From: Clostridiales bacterium
GTDB lineage: Bacteria > Bacillota > Desulfotomaculia > Desulfotomaculales > VENG01
Direction of reading: 5' to 3'
Assembly: GCA_021736985.1 (NCBI GenBank)
Contig: JAIPEW010000017.1
Coordinates: forward strand, 1 to 59,924
DNA length: 59,924 bases
Part shown: one piece after another, positions 50,534 through 59,604 of the stretch
Position numbering within the stretch: position 1 is the first letter of the stretch
How the letters are laid out: the number at the start of each line of letters is the position of its first letter
Translations under genes and position numbers: made by a program
The notes under the pieces: model-generated
Database searches by the model: none
Told to the model about the DNA's origin: nothing
Seen by the model: only the letters and a program-made list of their open reading frames with translations

Positions 50534-51592
50534 ATGGAAAAACAGCTTATGAAAGGTAACGAAGCTATAGCTGAAGCAGTAGTAAGGGCAGGATGTAAAT
50601 TTTTTGCTGGTTATCCTATTACACCGCAAAGTGAAATACTTGAATATCTATCTTGGAGACTTCCTGAAGTTGGAGGTAATTTTGTTCAAAGTGAATCAGA
50701 ATTAGCTGGTATTTCAATGGTTTATGGTGCCGCTGCTGCAGGTTTTCGTGCAATGACCAGTTCATCGGGCCCAGGGTATAGCTTGCTCCAAGAAGGAATT
50801 TCTTATATTGCATCAGCGGAATTACCGTGTTTGATCATAAATGTCATGAGATATGGTTCTGGTCTTGGTGATATCTTTGTCGGGCAGAGTGATTATTGGC
50901 AAGCAGTTAAAAATGGTGGACATGGTGATTATCGCTCTATAGTTTATGCTCCTGCATCTGTCAAAGAAGCTTCTGACCTTGTTGTTTTTGGCTTTGATAA
51001 GGCCGAGGAATATAGAAATCCAGTTACACTTTTATCTGATGCATCTATCAGCCAAATGATGGAGCCTGTAGAATTACCGGAAATGCAAGAACATAATCCA
51101 GATAAGTTTGAATGGTCATTAAAGGGTAAAGGTGAAGGAAAGGCTAGAAGCATAACCTCTGTTATGTATTTCCAGGAGGATTATGATAATTATATAGCTG
51201 CTAAATATAAGAACATAGAGAAAAATGAGCAACTCTGGGAAGAAATTGAAACAGAAGATGCAGAAATTATCTTAGTTTCATATGGAATAACATCACGAAT
51301 TTGTAATGAAGCCGTGGAATTAGCTAGAGAAGAAGGAATAAAGGTAGGGCTATTAAGACCTATATCTTTATATCCTTATCCTGTTCGGGCATTTCAGAAG
51401 CAAAAAAATGTTAAGGCATATATTTCAGTGGAGATGACTGCACTTGCCCAAATGGCAGAAGATGTTGCTTTGGCATGCAAAATGAAGCAGCCAGTTTACT
51501 CTCTTGCTGGTGGTATGGAGATTTTTGAAGCCTCTGATGTTTGCAATAAAATAAAAGAAGTAATTGATGGCAAAGCAAAGGAGGTGTTTTAA
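50534..51592 (+). CDS. korA: 2-oxoacid:ferredoxin oxidoreductase, alpha subunit (VorB/KorA type)
   Basis: A 352-residue subunit. KGNEAIAEAVVRAGCKFFAG and YPITPQSEILEYL are the family N-terminus, SESELAGISMVYGAAAAG and TSSSGPGYSLLQEGISY the pyrimidine-binding region, and GLLRPISLYPYPV the C-terminal part. Closest in appearance to 3-methyl-2-oxobutanoate dehydrogenase VorB of Clostridia, so branched-chain or related 2-oxoacids are likely substrates, which fits the amino-acid dehydrogenase upstream. It oxidatively decarboxylates the 2-oxoacid to acyl-CoA with ferredoxin. AGAGGTG precedes the ATG. Confidence 0.92.
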   Translation: MEKQLMKGNEAIAEAVVRAGCKFFAGYPITPQSEILEYLSWRLPEVGGNFVQSESELAGISMVYGAAAAGFRAMTSSSGPGYSLLQEGISYIASAELPCLIINVMRYGSGLGDIFVGQSDYWQAVKNGGHGDYRSIVYAPASVKEASDLVVFGFDKAEEYRNPVTLLSDASISQMMEPVELPEMQEHNPDKFEWSLKGKGEGKARSITSVMYFQEDYDNYIAAKYKNIEKNEQLWEEIETEDAEIILVSYGITSRICNEAVELAREEGIKVGLLRPISLYPYPVRAFQKQKNVKAYISVEMTALAQMAEDVALACKMKQPVYSLAGGMEIFEASDVCNKIKEVIDGKAKEVF

Positions 51593-51594
51593 GC

Positions 51595-52332
51595 ATGTTA
51601 AAGAAAAAACCTGCCGCCTGTTTTGTAGATAATAAGTATTGTCCTGGATGTGGACATGGTATTATAAACCGTTTAGTTGCAGAGGTTCTTGAAGAAATGG
51701 GAATATACGAAGAATCTATAGGTGCCATAGCCGTAGGGTGTGCCTCACTTATGCCTGAAACTTTTGCTGTCGACTGTATACAAGCTCAACACGGTAGAGC
51801 TGCGGCGGTTGCTGCGGGGATAAAAAGATGTCGTCCTGATAAAACAGTCTTTACTTACCAGGGTGATGGTGATGCATTGGCCATTGGTTTTTCTGAAACT
51901 ATGTATTCAGCTATAAGAAATGAAAATATAACAGTTATATTTGTTAATAACAGCAATTTTGGAATGACTGGTGGGCAAATGGCACCTACTACGTTAGAGA
52001 ATCAAAAAACAACCACAACACCTCGTGGTCGTAATATAGCTGAAACTGGAGATCCCCTTAATGTGATTAATATGATGAAAGATCTCAATACAGCATATAT
52101 AGCACGAGGTTCATTAACTAATAATGCAAATATAATGAAAACAAAGAAATATATAAGAAATGCATTTGAAGCACAACAGAATTCAGAAGGATTTTCATTC
52201 ATAGAAATACTTTCACCCTGTACAACCAACTGGAAAATGGATCCTATTAAAGCAATGGAACATATTGAAAAAAACGTTACACCAGTTTATGAATTAGGTG
52301 TATTTGTAGAGCGGGGTGAAAAAAATGCCTAA
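51595..52332 (+). CDS. korB: 2-oxoacid:ferredoxin oxidoreductase, beta (TPP) subunit
   Basis: A 245-residue thiamine diphosphate-binding subunit. YCPGCGHGIINRLVAEVLEE is the family start, and TYQGDGDALAIGFSETMYSA then NNSNFGMTGGQMAPTT is the TPP/Mg motif (GDGD ... NN). FSFIEILSPCTTNWKM gives the conserved end. GGAGG precedes ATG 51595, three bases after the alpha stop, and the gene overlaps the gamma gene by eight bases. Confidence 0.94.
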   Translation: MLKKKPAACFVDNKYCPGCGHGIINRLVAEVLEEMGIYEESIGAIAVGCASLMPETFAVDCIQAQHGRAAAVAAGIKRCRPDKTVFTYQGDGDALAIGFSETMYSAIRNENITVIFVNNSNFGMTGGQMAPTTLENQKTTTTPRGRNIAETGDPLNVINMMKDLNTAYIARGSLTNNANIMKTKKYIRNAFEAQQNSEGFSFIEILSPCTTNWKMDPIKAMEHIEKNVTPVYELGVFVERGEKNA

Positions 52333-52858
52333 CCTTATATTTGCGGGTTTCGGTGGTCAAGGGGTGTTGACTGCCGGACTTATTGTTGCAAAAACAGGAA
52401 TGGATAATGGAAAAAATGTTACATGGATACCGTCTTATGGTTCGGAAATGCGAGGTGGAACAGCAAATTGTAACGTTAAAATAGATGACGGAAAGATATC
52501 AAGTCCTTTTGTTAAACAAATAGATATATTGGTTGCAATGAATGTTCCCTCACTAGCAAAATTTGAACCTATGGTATCTTCTGAAGGTACAATAATTGCC
52601 AACAAAAGTATGGTTAAAGATTGGGATTTTAGAAGTGATCTTAAGGTTGTAGAGGTTGAAGCTACATCTATAGCTGAAGAGCTAAATAATCCTAAAGGCT
52701 CAAACATTGTTATACTTGGTGCTTTAGCAATGTCGGGGCAATTGTTTGATAAAGATGTTATGGAAAAAGGTGTTGAAGCGTTTTTTGCTTCAAAAGGGAA
52801 AAATAATCCTAAAAACAGAGAATGTTTTTTAAAAGGGTTTGAATGTGCAATAAACTAA
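52325..52858 (+). CDS. korC: 2-oxoacid:ferredoxin oxidoreductase, gamma subunit
   Basis: A 177-residue subunit: IFAGFGGQGVLTAGLIVAKT is the CoA-binding gamma signature, then WIPSYGSEMRGGTANCNVKI. It closes the active site over CoA in the tetramer. ATG 52325 is used, with GGGGTG six bases upstream; GTG 52316 is an alternative three codons earlier. It ends the four-subunit set. Confidence 0.93.
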   Translation: MPNLIFAGFGGQGVLTAGLIVAKTGMDNGKNVTWIPSYGSEMRGGTANCNVKIDDGKISSPFVKQIDILVAMNVPSLAKFEPMVSSEGTIIANKSMVKDWDFRSDLKVVEVEATSIAEELNNPKGSNIVILGALAMSGQLFDKDVMEKGVEAFFASKGKNNPKNRECFLKGFECAIN

Positions 52859-52871
52859 TTCGAGTATGTTA

Positions 52872-52938
52872 AGTGAGCTCTGGGAATGGCCATAGTTTTT
52901 AAGTGAAATAATGGAAAGACTCAGAGCTTATTTTTTTT
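52872..52938 (+). terminator. Probable terminator after the oxidoreductase genes
   Basis: AGCTCTG (52876-52882) pairs with CAGAGCT (52922-52928) across a 39-base loop and is followed by nine T. The long loop is unusual and could make this an attenuator before the acyl-CoA synthetase gene. Confidence 0.5.
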
Positions 52939-52980
52939 TGTAAATTTCATTTTCTTGTATATGTAGAAAGAGGGGTAATA

Positions 52981-55062
52981 ATGGATATAAACAAATTATT
53001 AAAACCAAATAAAATTGCAATTATTGGAGTAAGTGAAAAAGAAGGTTTTGGAGGTGATACATGTCGTAACGTCCTGGAGTATATGAACGAGGATTCATAC
53101 TATTTTATTAATCCCAAGCGAGAGGTGGCTTTCGGTAAAAAATGCTATAACTCCTTAGTTGAACTTCCTGAAAATATAGACCTTGTTGTTATTTGTACTC
53201 CACAACATACAGTTGAACAACTAATTAAAGAGGCAGCAGCTAAAGGTGCAAAAGCAGCAGTTGTTTATGCAAGTGGTTATTCAGAAGTGGGAACAAAAGA
53301 GGGAAAAGAAGCGGAAGAATCATTGATAAATCTTTGTGAAGAACAGGATATTGCTCTTATGGGGCCAAATTGTGCCGGATATGTTAATTTTATTAATAAT
53401 ATTTCCCCTTTTGCATTTATATCTGAAGAAAGAAATCGCAAAGGTTCAGTAGGTGTTGTTTCTCAAAGTGGACAACTTGTTCTTTCCATGATGGATAGCC
53501 CTAAAACGAAATTTTCTTATGCTATTTCAGCAGGTAACAGTAGTATTTGTAAAATGGAAAATTATCTTGAATATCTTGTTGAGGATGAATATACAAAAGT
53601 AATTGCTATGTATATTGAAGGTGTGAAAGATGCAGATCTATTTACCAGGGTGCTAAAAAAGGCAGCAATTAAACGCAAGCCTATTGTGGTATTGAAAACA
53701 GGTCGTTCTGAAAAGGCTCAAGAGATAGCTGCTTCACATACAGGAAGTCTTTCAGGTGCAGATAAGGTATATGATGCATTGTTTGAAAAGTTTGGAGTTA
53801 TCAGGGTAGACGATTTAGAAGAATTAATGTCTACTTCCTTAGCTTTAGCAACAATGAAGAAAATACCTGAAAACAATAATTTTGCATCTATGAATTTGTC
53901 CGGTGGTGAAACTGGTATATGTGCTGACCTGGGAGAATTAAATGGCATTAATTTCGTTGACTTTGCTCCTGAAACTTTAAAAAAGTTAGATGAACTACTT
54001 CCCGGTTATGCAACTCCAAATAATCCTCTTGATATGACAGCTACACTTTCATATGATGTTGAAAAATTTGCACAAGCTTTAGATACTGTTATGTCCGATC
54101 CTTCAGTAGGAATTGTTGCAATAGGATATACTTTGCTGCAGGATATTGCGGATCCAGCCATTTATTATATGTCAGAGGGAATTGAAAGGGTAACTGCTCA
54201 GAAAAACTCTAAGCCTGTGGTAATGATACCGTTTACTGAGAATACCAGAAATTCCGAATATAGCGAAAAACTGGAAAAAGCAGGTGTACCTGTGCTGCCA
54301 ACTTCTAATTATGCTTTTAAAGTATTAAAAAATATTGCAGATTTTGTAGGTTATGATGCTGCAAAGCATAATATTGAAGTGGAAATTCCCAATCCAAGTA
54401 AAGGGGAAGGTAGTGTTTTAAGTGAATCTGAAAGCAAGGAAATGCTAAAGGAATACGGAATGCCTTTCCCTGATTGTAAGATTGCTAAATCAGAAGAAGA
54501 TGCAATAGAAGCTGCTAAAGAGATTGATTTCCCTATAGTTGCTAAAATAGATAGTCCAGATATTCTCCATAAATCAGATACTGGTTGTGTGAAACTTAAT
54601 CTTAATGCTGAAAATGAAGTGAAAGAGGCATTTAATGAAATAATGAATAATGCTCAAAAGCATTATCCAAATGCCAGGATTAATGGAGTTCAGATCAACA
54701 ATATGGTTGCGAGTGGAACTGAAATGATTATAGGTGTGAATAATGATCCTCAATTTGGGCCTTGTGTACTATGTGGTTTAGGTGGAGTTTTTGTAGAAGT
54801 GTTTAAAGATACTTCTCTTTGTCTTGCCCCTGTTTCCAGAGATGAAGCGTATAAAATGGTAAACTCTTTAAAGGGTGTAAAGTTATTAAGAGGATACAGA
54901 GGTAATAAACCTGCTGACATAGATGCATATGTTGAAGCAATAGTCAATGTTTCCAGATTTGCTTGTGATCATAAAGATGAGTTAAAAGAGCTTGATATTA
55001 ATCCTATATTTGTTTATGAGAATAATGTTTGTGTAGTTGATGCTTTGGTTGTAAAAAAATAA
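52981..55062 (+). CDS. ADP-forming acyl-CoA synthetase (acetate-CoA ligase family), fused alpha-beta
   Basis: A 693-residue fusion. The alpha part (about 1-455) has a CoA-binding domain (KIAIIGVSEKEGFGGDTCRN), succinyl-CoA-ligase-like SGYSEVG and MGPNCAGYVNF, plus SQSGQLV. The phospho-histidine is probably in VLKTGRSEKAQEIAASHTGS. The beta ATP-grasp part (about 470-693) has SESESKEMLKEYGMPFPDCK, FPIVAKIDSPDILHKSDTGC and ELDINPIFVYENNVCVVDAL. It makes acid + ATP from acyl-CoA, ADP and phosphate, the energy-conserving step after KorABCD. AGAGGGG precedes the ATG. Confidence 0.9.
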   Translation: MDINKLLKPNKIAIIGVSEKEGFGGDTCRNVLEYMNEDSYYFINPKREVAFGKKCYNSLVELPENIDLVVICTPQHTVEQLIKEAAAKGAKAAVVYASGYSEVGTKEGKEAEESLINLCEEQDIALMGPNCAGYVNFINNISPFAFISEERNRKGSVGVVSQSGQLVLSMMDSPKTKFSYAISAGNSSICKMENYLEYLVEDEYTKVIAMYIEGVKDADLFTRVLKKAAIKRKPIVVLKTGRSEKAQEIAASHTGSLSGADKVYDALFEKFGVIRVDDLEELMSTSLALATMKKIPENNNFASMNLSGGETGICADLGELNGINFVDFAPETLKKLDELLPGYATPNNPLDMTATLSYDVEKFAQALDTVMSDPSVGIVAIGYTLLQDIADPAIYYMSEGIERVTAQKNSKPVVMIPFTENTRNSEYSEKLEKAGVPVLPTSNYAFKVLKNIADFVGYDAAKHNIEVEIPNPSKGEGSVLSESESKEMLKEYGMPFPDCKIAKSEEDAIEAAKEIDFPIVAKIDSPDILHKSDTGCVKLNLNAENEVKEAFNEIMNNAQKHYPNARINGVQINNMVASGTEMIIGVNNDPQFGPCVLCGLGGVFVEVFKDTSLCLAPVSRDEAYKMVNSLKGVKLLRGYRGNKPADIDAYVEAIVNVSRFACDHKDELKELDINPIFVYENNVCVVDALVVKK

Positions 55063-55088
55063 ATAATAAACTTTAAGAGGTGATTAGT

Positions 55089-56342
55089 ATGCAAGGCAAA
55101 ATGCAAAAATATTTGTCTATTTTAGCTCTATCTCTTAGCGGAGGTTCAATATACTTATTACCATATATTAAATATGTGTTTTATGATCATCAAATCGAAG
55201 TTATGGGAATTACTAATCAACAATCCGGTTTGCTGCTAACTATGTATGCTATAGGATGTATTCTCCTTTATATACCTGGTGGTATGGTTGCTGATAGAAT
55301 TTCTACTAAGAAATGTCTTTTATTTTCGTTGATTGCTACAACAGGATTAGCATTATTGTACGCTTTTACATTTAACTTTAAGTTAGCATTAGTTATTTGG
55401 TTATTACTGGCACTCACAACATCTTTTGTCTTCTGGACATCATTGGTGAAAACGATAAGAATGATTTCAAATGAAGATGAACAAGGAAGAATGTTTGGTC
55501 TTTATTATGCAGGAAATGGAATAACTGGTGCAGTGGGTAATTCCCTGGCATTATGGGCTGCTGGTCTAACAAGTGATCCCAGGGGTGGTTTGTTTAATGC
55601 AGTTATAGTTATGGCAATTGCTACTGCATTATCAGCTTTGTTTATTGCTATATTCCTCAAGGATAATAAAAAAGACGAAGTAGCGACTGCTGAAGAAGAA
55701 AAATTCCACTTTAGAGATGTGGGGAAATTAATTAGAAATCCAATAGTATGGGTCTTTTCTTTGATAATTTTCTGTGGATATAGCCTGTATTCGAGTACCA
55801 CGTATTTTACGCCGTATCTTACTAGTGTAGTAGGAGTTTCACCTGCAGAATCTGGAGTGTTTTCGATTATAAGAACATATTTGTTTATGTTACTTGCTCC
55901 AGTTGGTGGATATCTTGCTGATAGAATCTTTAAATCTACAAGCAAGTGGTTTATGATAGCATTTTCTCTTCTGGCATTATTCTTTATTTCCGTTATGTTC
56001 ATACCCGAAGGGATAAGTCCAATGTTTGTAAGTATATTTACTCTTATACCGGGTGCCTTGGGATTAGCCCTTTATGGAGTAGTATTTTCTGTAGTGGAGG
56101 AAGCAAGAATACCAGTGGCTGTTACTGGTACTGCAGTTGGAATAGCGTCTATTATAGGTTATTCTCCTGATTTGTTCATGTCTGCTATGTTTGGTACTTG
56201 GTTAGATAACTGCGGTAATGGTGGATATACATATATCTTTCTTTTCCTTGCAGGAGTATGTGTTCTGGGATTAGGTTGCTCATACCTCATAAGAAGACAT
56301 AGTAAAAAGGTTGATTCTTCTCAAATAAATGAAACTGCATAA
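55089..56342 (+). CDS. Major facilitator superfamily transporter
   Basis: A 417-residue, 12-helix permease. The first loop motif is GGMVADRISTKKCLL, between helices 2 and 3, and a related GGYLADRIFKSTSKWF is in the second half; the central loop (KDNKKDEVATAEEEKFHFRD) is charged. It resembles the NarK/oxalate-formate antiporter-like branch that moves organic anions. It sits directly after the acyl-CoA synthetase, so it may import the amino acid or export the resulting acid. ATG 55089 follows AGAGGTG by six bases; the GTG at 55080 is within that site. Confidence 0.88.
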   Translation: MQGKMQKYLSILALSLSGGSIYLLPYIKYVFYDHQIEVMGITNQQSGLLLTMYAIGCILLYIPGGMVADRISTKKCLLFSLIATTGLALLYAFTFNFKLALVIWLLLALTTSFVFWTSLVKTIRMISNEDEQGRMFGLYYAGNGITGAVGNSLALWAAGLTSDPRGGLFNAVIVMAIATALSALFIAIFLKDNKKDEVATAEEEKFHFRDVGKLIRNPIVWVFSLIIFCGYSLYSSTTYFTPYLTSVVGVSPAESGVFSIIRTYLFMLLAPVGGYLADRIFKSTSKWFMIAFSLLALFFISVMFIPEGISPMFVSIFTLIPGALGLALYGVVFSVVEEARIPVAVTGTAVGIASIIGYSPDLFMSAMFGTWLDNCGNGGYTYIFLFLAGVCVLGLGCSYLIRRHSKKVDSSQINETA

Positions 56343-56788
56343 ATTAAAACGAGAATTTATAAAGGTAACTAAGAGCAATAAGAAAAATTTCTGGTTTGCG
56401 CGTTTAGAAAAAAATGAGTAAGGTTTAATTAATCTATCCAAGGATGCTATTATTAGTACTTGTTATTATTGAGGAGAACCGGGCTGGCTTAACCAGGATT
56501 AATAACTAATTGTTTCATAGAATTTGGCTTTTTAAGATAAACGGCGGTTCCGGCTCTCTCTGGCCAAGTGTTTAGGGAGTTTGGAGATTATATTTCCATT
56601 TGTGGTTTTAATATTTAGTTTCTTCTTAGTAATTATAATCTTGTTTTTTTTCTTAAAATTTCCGGCAAAAAGTTGCTGAGCGGCTGGCTATCTTAGTTCC
56701 TAGTTTTTTAAACGCGCCTCCCGTTGATTATATTTTATCAACTTAAGATACTTTGTCTAAAGTTATTGGGAGAGACTTAATAGAGAAT
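56343..56788. other. Intergenic region, no gene seen
   Basis: AT-rich with several short hairpins (for example GAGAACCGGGC near 56472 against GGTTCCGGCTCTC near 56545). There is no convincing reading frame and no match I can make to a known riboswitch. Confidence 0.4.
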
Positions 56789-56834
56789 GCAAAAGTTAAA
56801 CTCATGGGGCAATTTCCATGAGTTTAACTTTTGC
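56789..56834. repeat. 19-bp perfect inverted repeat, possible terminator
   Basis: GCAAAAGTTAAACTCATGG and its exact complement with an eight-base loop. Only a short T stretch lies inside the arm, so it is atypical for a terminator. It lies between the transporter and the AOR promoter. Confidence 0.8.
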
Positions 56835-56960
56835 TAAAAGCATTTCTGGTTTAAGTCTGTTGGCAAAGTAAATTTAATTTGTGAAGTATAATATTTTTAG
56901 TTTTTATCGAAACAAATATGCAACTTTTTTGTATATTTTTTCAAGCATTTTTAGGTAGCT

Positions 56961-56980
56961 GTGAATGTTTCACGTATAAT
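56961..56980 (+). promoter_or_regulatory. Probable promoter and operator of the AOR gene
   Basis: TATAAT at 56975-56980 with a GTGAA-TGT-TTCAC inverted repeat (56961-56973) just upstream. A clear -35 is lacking, which suggests activator dependence. The GTG start is 32 bases downstream. Confidence 0.4.
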
Positions 56981-57012
56981 TATATAGTATAAAAAATTCA
57001 GGGGGAGTTTAA

Positions 57013-58887
57013 GTGATTTATGGAGGTTTTTGGGGCAAGTTATTAAGGGTTGACTTAACAAATAAAATCACTAAGATAGAAGAAATTCAGCAAGATCTTC
57101 TAAAAAACTTTGTAGGAGGGGCTTTATTAGGAGCAAAGCTTTTATATGATGAAGTTTTACCTTATACAGAGGCTTTGGGGGCTGGTAATAAGCTAATTTA
57201 TACTGTTGGACCTGTAACTGGCACGGCTGCTCCTTGTGCAAGTCGTTTAAATATAGCTACTAAATCTCCTTTAACAGGTGCTTTAGCTAACTCTTTAAGT
57301 GGCGGGTTTTTTCCAGTTGAAATGAAAAAAGCTGGTTTTGATGCTATAGTTATTGAAGGTAAAGCTAAGGAACCAGTGTATTTATATATTACGGATGATA
57401 AGGTAAACATTAAAAGTGCTAAGAAATATTGGGGTTTAGATACCATGGATACCCAATTATATCTTAAAGAAGACTTAAAAGACCACAACTTGCGTATTTC
57501 TTGCATTGGGCCTGCAGGAGAAAATCTTAGTTTAATGTCCTGTATAATTAACGAAGCACGAGCTGCCGGTCGTAAAGGTATAGGAGCAATTATGGGTAGT
57601 AAAAATTTAAAGGCAGTAGTAACCAGGGGTACTAAAGAAGTTACTATTAAGGATCCAGGTAAATTTAAAAATGTGGTTAAGGAAATATTAGAAAATTTTA
57701 AAAAATGCGAGGTAACTTATCCTTTTTTTTCTAAGACAGGTACAGTTTCAACTATTGAAGGAGTAAGTGAACTGGGGGTTTTCCCTGAAAATAATTTTAG
57801 GGATACCGGGGTGAATGATTGGTCAGTGCCCCTGGGAAGCAGTGCACTTTCTAAATATAATCAAACTCGTAATCCTTGTTATCGTTGTCCAATTTGCTGC
57901 AGCCAGGTTCGCATGGTTAGAGAAGGCAAATATGCTGGTATTTCAACTGAAGGGCCCGAATATGAAACCATTTATTCTTTGGGTTCAATGTTGGGAATAG
58001 ATAACCCTGAGGTAATCATAGCTGCAGATAGGCTTTGTGATCAACTAGGATTGGATACTATATCTGCAGGTGTCACTATAGCTATGGCTATGGAACTTTA
58101 TGAAAAAGGAATCTTTACAGATACCGCTGGAATGGAACTTACTTTTGGTAATCATGATATAGTATTGCCTTTATTAAGAATGTTGGCATATAAAGAGGGC
58201 TTTGCTAAAATTTTTGCAGATGGTACCAAATGTGCTGCGCAAAGAATTAGTGAACAAGTTAATGATTATGCTATGGAAGTAAAAGGGCTGGAACTACCTG
58301 CTTATGATGTTAGGGGATTAAAATCCCAGGGGCTAAATTTTGCTACTAGCTATACAGGAGCTGATCATAACCGGGGGTATGCAATTCAAGAAGTTTCTGG
58401 AATTCAAATACCCCATCCTGTAGAGAGGCTTAATATTAAAGGAAAAGGTGCGTTAACCAAGTTTAATCAAGATTTCGCAGGTACATATGATGTTTTAACA
58501 ATGTGCCAGTTTCCTATGCAATCAGCTTTAGTCCATATAGCCCAAAGAGTTTCAGCAGATTTATTAACAGTTGTTACAGGGTTTGCATATACAGAAGAAG
58601 ATTTGTGGAAATTAGGTGAACGATTAAATAATATTTGTAGAATGTTTAATGTTAGGGAAGGTTTTACACGTAAAGATGATGTTCTGCCAAAACGTATTAT
58701 GGAAGAACCAATTAAGCAGGGTTTATCCAAAGGAGAAAGGATAAGCCAGGCAAATTTAGATAGTATGCTCGATGAATATTATCTAGCTAGAGGATGGGAC
58801 ATGAGCGGCATACCAACGCCGGAAAAACTAAAAGAACTTAATTTAGAATTTACCATTAAGGACTTAAATAGAAGTGCCAATAATTAA
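57013..58887 (+). CDS. aor: Aldehyde:ferredoxin oxidoreductase family protein (tungsten/molybdenum pterin)
   Basis: A 624-residue AOR-family enzyme. The N-terminal domain (GFWGKLLRVDLTNKITKIEE) and YTVGPVTGTAAPCASRLNIA, then GGFFPVEMKKAGFDAIVIEG, bind the bis-pterin. The 4Fe-4S ligands are in NPCYRCPICCSQ (C-x2-C-x3-C) and a later cysteine in VLTMCQFPMQS; GPEYETIYSLGSMLGI is also typical. These enzymes interconvert aldehydes and carboxylic acids with ferredoxin. It follows the catabolic operon but has its own promoter. GTG 57013 follows GGGGGAG. No MoaD-type partner gene is seen in the window. Confidence 0.92.
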   Translation: MIYGGFWGKLLRVDLTNKITKIEEIQQDLLKNFVGGALLGAKLLYDEVLPYTEALGAGNKLIYTVGPVTGTAAPCASRLNIATKSPLTGALANSLSGGFFPVEMKKAGFDAIVIEGKAKEPVYLYITDDKVNIKSAKKYWGLDTMDTQLYLKEDLKDHNLRISCIGPAGENLSLMSCIINEARAAGRKGIGAIMGSKNLKAVVTRGTKEVTIKDPGKFKNVVKEILENFKKCEVTYPFFSKTGTVSTIEGVSELGVFPENNFRDTGVNDWSVPLGSSALSKYNQTRNPCYRCPICCSQVRMVREGKYAGISTEGPEYETIYSLGSMLGIDNPEVIIAADRLCDQLGLDTISAGVTIAMAMELYEKGIFTDTAGMELTFGNHDIVLPLLRMLAYKEGFAKIFADGTKCAAQRISEQVNDYAMEVKGLELPAYDVRGLKSQGLNFATSYTGADHNRGYAIQEVSGIQIPHPVERLNIKGKGALTKFNQDFAGTYDVLTMCQFPMQSALVHIAQRVSADLLTVVTGFAYTEEDLWKLGERLNNICRMFNVREGFTRKDDVLPKRIMEEPIKQGLSKGERISQANLDSMLDEYYLARGWDMSGIPTPEKLKELNLEFTIKDLNRSANN

Positions 58888-59251
58888 TTACTAGTCAATC
58901 AGGTTAATCAGGTAATATGCATATTTATCCTTCTATAATGACCTCTATACATGGATGGTATAGACAAGTTTTTTAAGCAGTACTGTTAGAAGGCAAAAGG
59001 TACAGGCTGATTCTATGGCTAATCCTCCTTATTTATGTTTGAATTGCATTTGCAGTTTTATAAGTAAAACTGGTATTTATGCATATCCAGTTGTTTTTTT
59101 TAAAACCGGGTGGACATAAACTTATCATATTTAATTTTGCCGGTTACGCAATCAAATGGACTGCGGCATGACTATATATTTAACTCACCTGCCGGGAAGT
59201 CTCCTTCCTGAGCGAAGCTAAGGGAGAGGATGATAGGCCGGGCTTATTTTT
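58888..59251. other. Intergenic region, no gene seen
   Basis: AT-rich, with a P4-type hairpin repeat near its right end (59188-59231) and then the left end of an IS element. No reading frame of interest. Confidence 0.4.
59188..59231 (+). repeat. Short hairpin repeat P4, second copy
   Basis: TGCCGGGAAGTCTCCTTCCT followed by GAGCGAAGCTAAGGGAGAGG matches 37022-37060 with few changes. Confidence 0.65.
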
Positions 59252-59306
59252 GTAGAACCTCAATAGAACTATTGTTCTGTTGAGGTTCTACTGATATAAT
59301 ACGGTT

Positions 59307-59604
59307 ATGAAGTACACTATTGACAAAGGTTGCCACTCTGTGTATTCATTGCGGTTTCACTATGTTTGCTGTATCAAATACCGACGCAAGGTGCTGACCC
59401 CGAAAGTAACAGAGTATCTAAAAAAATCAACATAAAAATTGCCGGTAAGTTTGGAAGTTAACTTCGGCGCGGTTGATTTTCCGCGATTACAAGAAAAAAC
59501 TTTGGGGCGGTAACTTCTGGTCGCCAAGTTTTTTCTTATCCACCGTTGGGGAGGTAAAGTTGGAGGATGTTAAAAAATACGTCCAGTCCCAGGGAAGTCC
59601 GTAA
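59307..59604 (+). pseudogene. tnpA: Decayed IS200-type tnpA (Y1 transposase)
   Basis: ATG 59307 reads MKYTIDKGCHSVYSLRFHYV then CCIKYRRKVLTPKVTEYLKK, the TnpA N-terminus, ending at TAA 59433. After a gap the C-terminus appears in another frame from 59485: KKLWGGNFWSPSFFLSTVGE ... DVKKYVQSQ, ending at TAA 59602-59604. The middle (including the HUH metal histidines and the catalytic tyrosine region) is missing and the frame is broken, so this copy cannot transpose without help. Confidence 0.85.

Noticed and set aside
56343-57012. Molybdenum or tungsten cofactor riboswitch upstream of the AOR gene
   Set aside because: Hairpins exist, but I could not fit the conserved core; not claimed.
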